A DNA stretch of 6,235 bases. It comes from Prolixibacteraceae bacterium UBA6162. GTDB taxonomy: Bacteria > Bacteroidota > Bacteroidia > Bacteroidales > Prolixibacteraceae. The translations under genes and the position numbers were made by a program. Below are positions 1-3,827 of the stretch, one piece after another. The notes below the pieces were generated by a model. The model was not told the origin of the DNA. It ran no database searches and worked only from the letters and a program-made list of their open reading frames with translations. The stretch is taken from NCBI GenBank assembly GCA_002428215.1, contig DIUI01000135.1, positions 1 through 6,235 of the forward strand, read 5' to 3'. Each line of letters starts with the position of its first letter. Position 1 is the first letter of the stretch.

Positions 1-281
1 ATTACAGCAGCGAGCCCCTGCAGCTTGTGCAGGTATCTGGCTGCATCCCACGCTCTTGGAGCATCGGGCAAAAAGTCGTTGTCGTTGATCCCCTCGTCGT
101 CGAAAATATCGAACAGATTTTCAACATTGTAAAAAACAACCGAATGCAGCCTGCGCTCGGGCTGTGCATAGAGCAACAAGGGCAGCACTATCACGAGAAT
201 AACCACCAGCAACAGCAGTGGGTGCCTGAAAGTCCGGGTTAATTTTGGCGACGGGTTCACTGAATTGGCCAATTTATTCAA
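1..281 (-). CDS. Secreted endonuclease/exonuclease/phosphatase-family protein, N-terminal part (runs off left edge)
   Basis: The reading frame is open from about 281 down to base 1, giving 93 residues with the C-terminus outside the window. Residues 16-20 (RTFRH) are basic, residues 21-39 are a strongly hydrophobic Leu/Val/Ile stretch, and YAQ at 38-40 is a plausible signal-peptide cleavage area, so export or membrane anchoring is likely. Residues 48-58 (VVFYNVENLFD) are the opening strand of the EEP (DNase I-like) fold as seen in many Bacteroidota proteins. N52 would be the conserved metal/phosphate-site Asn. The following Asp-rich stretch (58-69), W78 and RYLHK (82-86) also fit that family. 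Substrate is unknown: nuclease, phosphodiesterase or lipid phosphatase are all possible. The start is uncertain: no in-frame ATG exists. TTG at 281 (MNKLANS...) is my choice and GTG at 260 is the alternative; both keep the signal peptide. It lies 13 bases after the HAD gene stop, so it is probably co-transcribed. Confidence 0.8.
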   Translation of the reverse strand, partial: MNKLANSVNPSPKLTRTFRHPLLLLVVILVIVLPLLLYAQPERRLHSVVFYNVENLFDIFDDEGINDNDFLPDAPRAWDAARYLHKLQGLAAV

Positions 282-294
282 CTGTAAGTTATCA

Positions 295-909
295 TTAATC
301 CGGATATTTACCGGTTTGATCATCGTAATGCCGGGTAACGTCAATGTAAGTCATACCAGCAGCAATTGCTGCTTCAAATCCCAGTTTTCCATCCTCAAAA
401 ACCAAACATTTGTCGGGAGGCACACCAATCCCGGCTGCACACTGCAAAAATGTTTCAGGATGAGGTTTATGCATAAGAACATCATCTGATGCAACAAGAA
501 TTTCAAAGAGATCCTGTAACCCCAATATCTCCAGTGTCTTCCAGGCAAGTCGCGATAGTCCACCGGTTCCAACAGCCATGGGCAGTTTTCCGTGATATTG
601 CCGAACAATATCAACTACAGGCTCAACCGGCCGTATAAGGTGCATGCGTTTTTCATACTCATGCTCCTTGAACAGGCCTACTTCTGTGGCATCATAATCG
701 AGTTTATAGAGGTCACGCAACCGCTCGAAAGTACCAATGGCAGGGATTCCGGCCATTGAAACAAACAGTTCAGGTGAAAATTCGACACCATAGCCACTAA
801 GAATATCCTTATACACACCGTAGTGTACGGGCATGGTATCGGCAAGGGTACCATCGAGATCAAAAATCAAACCTTGCACCTGAGGTTCGACAACAATATG
901 TTTCAACAT
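295..909 (-). CDS. HAD-superfamily phosphatase, YqaB/beta-phosphoglucomutase-like
   Basis: A 204-residue cytoplasmic HAD subfamily IA hydrolase. Motif I is FDLDGTLADT, with nucleophile D17 and acid/base D19. An alpha-helical cap follows at about 27-90. Motif II is AVGTGG with T115, motif III is K148 in HKPHPETF, and motif IV is FEDGKLG with E172/D173. All catalytic positions are present. Length is typical of the family. The C-terminal half (PMAVGTG, HKP.P.TFL.CA, VFED..G..AA.AAGM) strongly resembles E. coli YqaB, a fructose-1-phosphate/6-phosphogluconate phosphatase, so a small sugar-phosphate is the likely substrate. Phosphatase versus mutase activity cannot be decided from motifs alone. An in-frame ATG at 936 would add nine residues (MLFLLKILL). 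I prefer 909 because the family normally starts just before the first strand and because a perfect -7 box lies at 925-932, which would put the transcript start downstream of 936. First gene of a minus-strand pair with the EEP protein. Confidence 0.9.
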   Translation of the reverse strand: MLKHIVVEPQVQGLIFDLDGTLADTMPVHYGVYKDILSGYGVEFSPELFVSMAGIPAIGTFERLRDLYKLDYDATEVGLFKEHEYEKRMHLIRPVEPVVDIVRQYHGKLPMAVGTGGLSRLAWKTLEILGLQDLFEILVASDDVLMHKPHPETFLQCAAGIGVPPDKCLVFEDGKLGFEAAIAAGMTYIDVTRHYDDQTGKYPD

Positions 910-924
910 CAACAAAATTTTCAG

Positions 925-932
925 CAAAAATA
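925..932 (-). promoter_or_regulatory. Candidate -7 promoter box for the HAD gene
   Basis: On the minus strand this reads TATTTTTG, an exact match to the Bacteroidota -7 consensus TAnnTTTG. Transcription would begin around 918-921, about 10 bases before the ATG at 909. No TTTG -33 element is found at the usual 19-21 base spacing; the nearest ones are 12 and 29 bases away. The promoter is therefore either weak and activator-dependent or a chance match in AT-rich DNA. Confidence 0.4.
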
Positions 933-951
933 GCATTTGAATCTCAAATGC
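933..951. promoter_or_regulatory. Perfect 8-bp inverted repeat, candidate operator
   Basis: GCATTTGA, a 3-base spacer ATC, then TCAAATGC: a perfect dyad of 19 bp. It directly abuts the -7 box at 925-932 and covers the -10 to -33 interval of that putative promoter, in the divergent region between the HAD gene and the membrane-protein gene. Its size and symmetry suit a homodimeric helix-turn-helix regulator. It is too short and lacks a T-tract for a terminator. No regulator gene is present in the window. Confidence 0.4.
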
Positions 952-1049
952 AGGGTAAACCCAAAATATCCTGCAATCTTATGGATAGTGTGCTTGTCAA
1001 AAAGTTTCAACCTGAGCGAACTGGCTGTATAAAGAGGGAATAGAAATCC

Positions 1050-1091
1050 ATGCAAAATGTGCAACTTTGCAAAAAGCAGCCACAGACATGA
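1050..1091 (+). CDS. Possible 13-codon leader peptide upstream of the membrane protein
   Basis: ATG at 1050 opens a 13-codon frame (MQNVQLCKKQPQT) whose TGA stop at 1089-1091 overlaps the ATG of the next gene (1088-1090) as ATGA. A purine-rich AGAGGGAATAG stretch at 1033-1043 sits 7-11 bases upstream and is the best ribosome-binding-like sequence in this region, while the main gene's own ATG has none. This arrangement suggests translational coupling from a short upstream ORF. The peptide has no recognisable attenuator pattern such as a run of one amino acid. Chance is a real alternative for such a short frame. Confidence 0.25.
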   Translation: MQNVQLCKKQPQT

Positions 1092-1504
1092 TTACCAATT
1101 TTACTGTAATATCAATACCGCAATGGACCATCTTCGCAGCCATAACAGCCATCATTTACGGATGGGTAGAAGATAAAAAGGCGTTTGGATTATTGGGAAC
1201 TGCGCTATTTGCTTTACTTGGAATTTTTGCGGGTTATACAATATACGCCGGCTTGCTGATGCCAGATGAATGGTTCAATACTGCCGAAAATTTTGGAGGA
1301 GAAGAGCTGTTCGACTTTGACGAACTTCCGCTGGAAGGGAGAATGCTCCCCCTCTATTGGGCTATGGTCGTGAACGGTGTTGCCGGATTCTCAGCTACGA
1401 TAGCCGAATGGCTGAACTACCGCTATGCAAGGCACCTTAAGGTACTCATAGGCACGTTTGGACTCGTAATTTTTTTCGGAATTATTGGAATTGCTAAATT
1501 ATAG
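1088..1504 (+). CDS. Unrecognised four-segment integral membrane protein
   Basis: A 138-residue protein that I do not recognise. Four hydrophobic stretches can be seen: about 10-27, 33-57, 87-109 and 118-137. Between the second and third is a strongly acidic loop (about 59-84, with DEWF, GGEELFDFDE and LEGR), and between the third and fourth a basic stretch (NYRYARHLK, 110-118). By the positive-inside rule the short loops KK at 30-31 and RYARHLK would be cytoplasmic and the acidic loop periplasmic. Conserved-looking aromatic and Gly residues suggest a small membrane family rather than random sequence. ATG at 1088 is chosen; an in-frame TTG at 1067 would add seven residues. There is no good Shine-Dalgarno sequence, but the start overlaps the stop of a possible leader ORF. 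It is divergent from the HAD gene and 249 bases upstream of acs. No function can be assigned from the sequence or the context. Confidence 0.75.
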   Translation: MITNFTVISIPQWTIFAAITAIIYGWVEDKKAFGLLGTALFALLGIFAGYTIYAGLLMPDEWFNTAENFGGEELFDFDELPLEGRMLPLYWAMVVNGVAGFSATIAEWLNYRYARHLKVLIGTFGLVIFFGIIGIAKL

Positions 1505-1512
1505 CAGTTTTT
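1491..1512 (+). terminator. Weak candidate terminator at the end of the membrane-protein gene
   Basis: TGCTA (1492-1496), a five-base loop, and TAGCA (1502-1506) form a 5-bp stem that a U-G pair (1491/1507) can extend to six. It is followed by TTTTT at 1508-1512. The stop codon TAG (1502-1504) lies in the 3' arm. The stem is short and AT-rich, so termination would be inefficient at best. Confidence 0.3.
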
Positions 1513-1589
1513 AAGTTCTGCCTCCTGGCACCACTACCTAAAACCTGCTATCTACAACCACTTTCTATGCCGCCTACCCGTGCTCTCTG

Positions 1590-1656
1590 ATTAATGTCAG
1601 TGCACTAATGTCTTCATGTTTAAGTGGGGGGTGGTGTTATTTTTTTGGACATTAAT
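1590..1656. promoter_or_regulatory. TAATGTC repeat cluster upstream of acs
   Basis: ATTAATGTC (1590-1598) and its exact reverse complement GACATTAAT (1648-1656) form a 9-bp inverted pair 49 bases apart. A third copy, TAATGTC, lies at 1606-1612 in direct orientation, 14 bases from the first. Between the two direct copies sits the 8-bp palindrome AGTGCACT (1599-1606). The cluster precedes acs and its last element abuts a possible -7 box. This is suggestive of a regulator-binding region for acetate metabolism, but no binding protein can be named. The rest of the 1505-1753 interval shows only a short G-tract (1625-1631) and AT-rich sequence. Confidence 0.35.
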
Positions 1657-1658
1657 TC

Positions 1659-1666
1659 TATATTTA
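1659..1666 (+). promoter_or_regulatory. Weak candidate -7 box for acs
   Basis: TATATTTA matches five of the six fixed positions of TAnnTTTG (final G is A). The only TTTG upstream (1644-1647) is 11 bases away, which is too close for a -33 element. If used, it would give a leader of roughly 85 bases before ATG 1754. It is the best match in the interval but is not convincing by itself. Confidence 0.22.
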
Positions 1667-1753
1667 GCGAAAATTCGGTCGGTTTGCTTCCAAATTGCAA
1701 TCATTTCGACCAATTTTTTGTTTAACTATCATTTAACTGAAAACGCTAAACGT

Positions 1754-3670
1754 ATGGTACCTAAAATTTCGACCCTTGGTGGTTACATATTTGAATATCA
1801 AAAGAGCATTACCAATCCTACCGGATTTTGGTCCAATATTGCAGAAAGTTTCTACTGGCGAAAAAAATGGGACCACGTGCTCGACTGGAACTTCACCGAA
1901 CCATCGGTACAATGGTTTATTGGCGGCAAACTTAACATTACCGAAAACATCTTTGAAAGACACCTTTTCCACAGGGGCGATCAGACTGCCATCTTGTGGG
2001 AACCCAACGACCCGACCGAGGAGAGTAAGCATATCACCTATTCGGAACTCTTCGTCAGGGTAAAACGTTTTTCCAATGTTTTACTGTCGCAGGGAATAAG
2101 GAAGGGAGACCGGGTAGCGATTTACATGCCCATGATTCCCGAGCTGGTAGTTGCCATGCTTGCATGCGCGCGAATTGGTGCAGTTCACTCCGTTATCTTC
2201 GGAGGATTCTCCTCAACGGCGCTCAGCGATCGTATTAAGGATGCCGGAGCCAGTCTGCTAATTACTGCCGATGGAGGTTATCGTGGTCCTAAAACCATTC
2301 CCATTAAGGAGATTGCAGATGAAGCTATGGCTGCTTGTGGATGCGTTAAAACAGCCATTGTTGTAAAACGTACCGGTGAGGCAGTGCACATGGAACCAGG
2401 CAGAGATATCTGGTGGCATACGCTTGAGGAACAGGAAAGTGCCGACCACAAGGCAGAGGAGATGGATGCAGAAGATCCGCTCTTTATTCTCTATACGAGC
2501 GGATCGACCGGTAAGGCAAAAGGGCTGGTGCACACTACCGGCGGTTACATGGTGTTCAGTGCTTATACCTTCAGAAATGTATTTCAGTATGGCGATGGAG
2601 ATATCTATTTCTGCTCAGCCGATATCGGCTGGATTACCGGCCATAGCTATCTGGTCTATGGTCCATTGCTTAACGGAGCCACAACTGTTATGTTCGAAGG
2701 AATACCCACCTGGCCCGATGCCGGCCGATATTGGGAGATTGTCGACAAACATAAAGTAAATCAATTTTATACAGCACCAACGGCTATACGATCGTTAATG
2801 GCAATGGGTATGGAGTGGGTTGAAGGCAAACACCTGGGCTCACTGAAAGTATTGGGAACAGTCGGCGAGCCCATCAACGAAGAGGCGTGGCACTGGTACC
2901 ACGACCACATTGGGAAAAATCGCTGCCCCATTGTCGATACATGGTGGCAAACCGAAACCGGCGGAATAATGATTAGCCCGCTTGCCGGTATTACTCCAAC
3001 AAAGCCTTCGTTTGCCACGCTTCCCTTCATGGGCATTGCACCTGTTATAATGAACGGCGATGGAAAAGAGTTGCATGGCAACAGTGTCGAGGGGAACCTC
3101 TGTATTAAATTTCCATGGCCTGGAATGGCACGCACAATATGGGGCGATCACGCAAGGTTTCGTGAAACCTATTTCTCGGCCTATCAGAATAACTATTTTA
3201 CAGGCGATGGTGTAAAACGCGACGAAGATGGATATTACAGAATTCTGGGTCGTGTAGACGATGTAATCAACGTTTCGGGCCATCGTTTAGGTACTGCCGA
3301 AATTGAGAACGCCATCAATGAACATCCCCTTATCAACGAGTCGGCAGTGGTTGGATTTAATCATCCTATAAAAGGACAGGGCATATATGCCTATGTGGTT
3401 TGTACTGATTTCAGTTTGGGAGGAGCCGAAGGCATAAAAACCTCGGTAATTAAAACGGTAACCAAAATTATCGGCCCTTTTGCCAAGCCCGATAAAATTC
3501 AAATCGTTACAGGGTTGCCCAAAACCCGTTCGGGTAAGATTATGCGACGCATTTTGCGCAAAATTGCCGAGAATGAATACGATAATTTTGGAGACACCAC
3601 AACCCTACTCAATCCTGAAATTGTAGTCGAAATAGTTGAAGGTTCAAAGTCAATGCAGGGAATTAACTAA
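1754..3670 (+). CDS. acs: Acetyl-CoA synthetase (AMP-forming acetate:CoA ligase)
   Basis: A complete 638-residue cytoplasmic enzyme converting acetate + ATP + CoA to acetyl-CoA + AMP + PPi (EC 6.2.1.1) through an acetyl-adenylate. Domains in order: acetyl-CoA-synthetase N-terminal region (about 1-60), large adenylation domain, then a mobile C-terminal domain from about 500. Visible motifs: phosphate loop YTSGSTGKAKG (247-257); DIGWITGH (290-297); VDTWWQTETGG (394-404), whose Trp pair limits the acyl pocket to small acids; YFTGD with D485 contacting the ribose; GRVDD hinge and NVSGHRLGTAEIE (499-518); PKTRSGKIMRR (589-599), where K595 corresponds to the catalytic lysine that is reversibly acetylated in Salmonella Acs. 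All key residues are intact. The frame stays open upstream to an ATG at 1616, but those 46 codons encode an unrelated hydrophobic stretch, and family members begin near MVPKISTLGGYIFEYQ, so ATG 1754 is chosen. Propionate may also be used. Monocistronic by its flanks. Confidence 0.96.
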   Translation: MVPKISTLGGYIFEYQKSITNPTGFWSNIAESFYWRKKWDHVLDWNFTEPSVQWFIGGKLNITENIFERHLFHRGDQTAILWEPNDPTEESKHITYSELFVRVKRFSNVLLSQGIRKGDRVAIYMPMIPELVVAMLACARIGAVHSVIFGGFSSTALSDRIKDAGASLLITADGGYRGPKTIPIKEIADEAMAACGCVKTAIVVKRTGEAVHMEPGRDIWWHTLEEQESADHKAEEMDAEDPLFILYTSGSTGKAKGLVHTTGGYMVFSAYTFRNVFQYGDGDIYFCSADIGWITGHSYLVYGPLLNGATTVMFEGIPTWPDAGRYWEIVDKHKVNQFYTAPTAIRSLMAMGMEWVEGKHLGSLKVLGTVGEPINEEAWHWYHDHIGKNRCPIVDTWWQTETGGIMISPLAGITPTKPSFATLPFMGIAPVIMNGDGKELHGNSVEGNLCIKFPWPGMARTIWGDHARFRETYFSAYQNNYFTGDGVKRDEDGYYRILGRVDDVINVSGHRLGTAEIENAINEHPLINESAVVGFNHPIKGQGIYAYVVCTDFSLGGAEGIKTSVIKTVTKIIGPFAKPDKIQIVTGLPKTRSGKIMRRILRKIAENEYDNFGDTTTLLNPEIVVEIVEGSKSMQGIN

Positions 3671-3701
3671 ACTGCAATTTTATTCTGAAAGCATGACAAT
3701 A

Positions 3702-3734
3702 AAGGCCGGGAGAGGTAAAATTTCTTCCGGCCTT
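3702..3734 (+). terminator. Hairpin terminator after acs
   Basis: The arms 3702-3716 and 3720-3734 pair over all 15 positions (12 Watson-Crick, 3 G-U) with a loop of three A's. The base of the stem is AAGGCCGG/CCGGCCTT. It starts 31 bases after the acs stop codon. The tail (GTTACATTATGG) has few U's, so this is a non-canonical intrinsic terminator, or a hairpin that protects the acs mRNA 3' end. Confidence 0.7.
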
Positions 3735-3772
3735 GTTACATTATGGTGAATTTTTATTGCAAAACAGAGCAG

Positions 3773-3805
3773 ATTGCTTTAAATGCTACAAAAATGGTAA
3801 TTTTG
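3773..3805 (+). promoter_or_regulatory. Promoter of the PPi-PEPCK gene
   Basis: TAATTTTG at 3798-3805 is an exact match to the Bacteroidota -7 box TAnnTTTG. ATTG at 3773-3776 lies 21 bases upstream and matches three of four positions of the -33 TTTG element. Transcription would start near 3809-3812, leaving a leader under 20 bases. It falls between the acs hairpin and the PEPCK start, as expected for an independent transcription unit. Confidence 0.55.
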
Positions 3806-3827
3806 TGGTGTAATAATCAGAAAAATT

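Noticed and set aside
27..489. Two short plus-strand open frames over the EEP and HAD genes
   Set aside because: They lie opposite clearly recognisable minus-strand coding sequence and encode low-complexity peptides without family features.
909..936. ATG at 936 as start of the HAD phosphatase
   Set aside because: It adds nine hydrophobic residues not expected in the family, lies inside the inverted repeat and upstream of the likely transcript start; ATG 909 fits better.
994..1034. TTGTCA and TATAAA as a sigma-70 type promoter for the membrane-protein gene
   Set aside because: The two elements are 28 bases apart, far more than the usual 16-18, and this hexamer pair is not the Bacteroidota consensus.
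1526..1540. TGGCAC as a sigma-54 -24 element before acs
   Set aside because: The -12 element should follow after five bases as TTGC, but the sequence there is CCTA; the invariant GC is absent.
1616..1753. N-terminal extension of Acs by 46 residues with a hydrophobic, membrane-like segment
   Set aside because: Acs proteins are soluble and begin near the residue encoded at 1754. The extension overlaps the repeat cluster and candidate promoter, has non-coding-like composition, and is probably just an open frame by chance.
2258..3502. Several open frames on the minus strand and in another plus frame inside acs
   Set aside because: They are shadows of the acs coding frame; none has a recognisable domain, and the acs frame contains all the conserved motifs.
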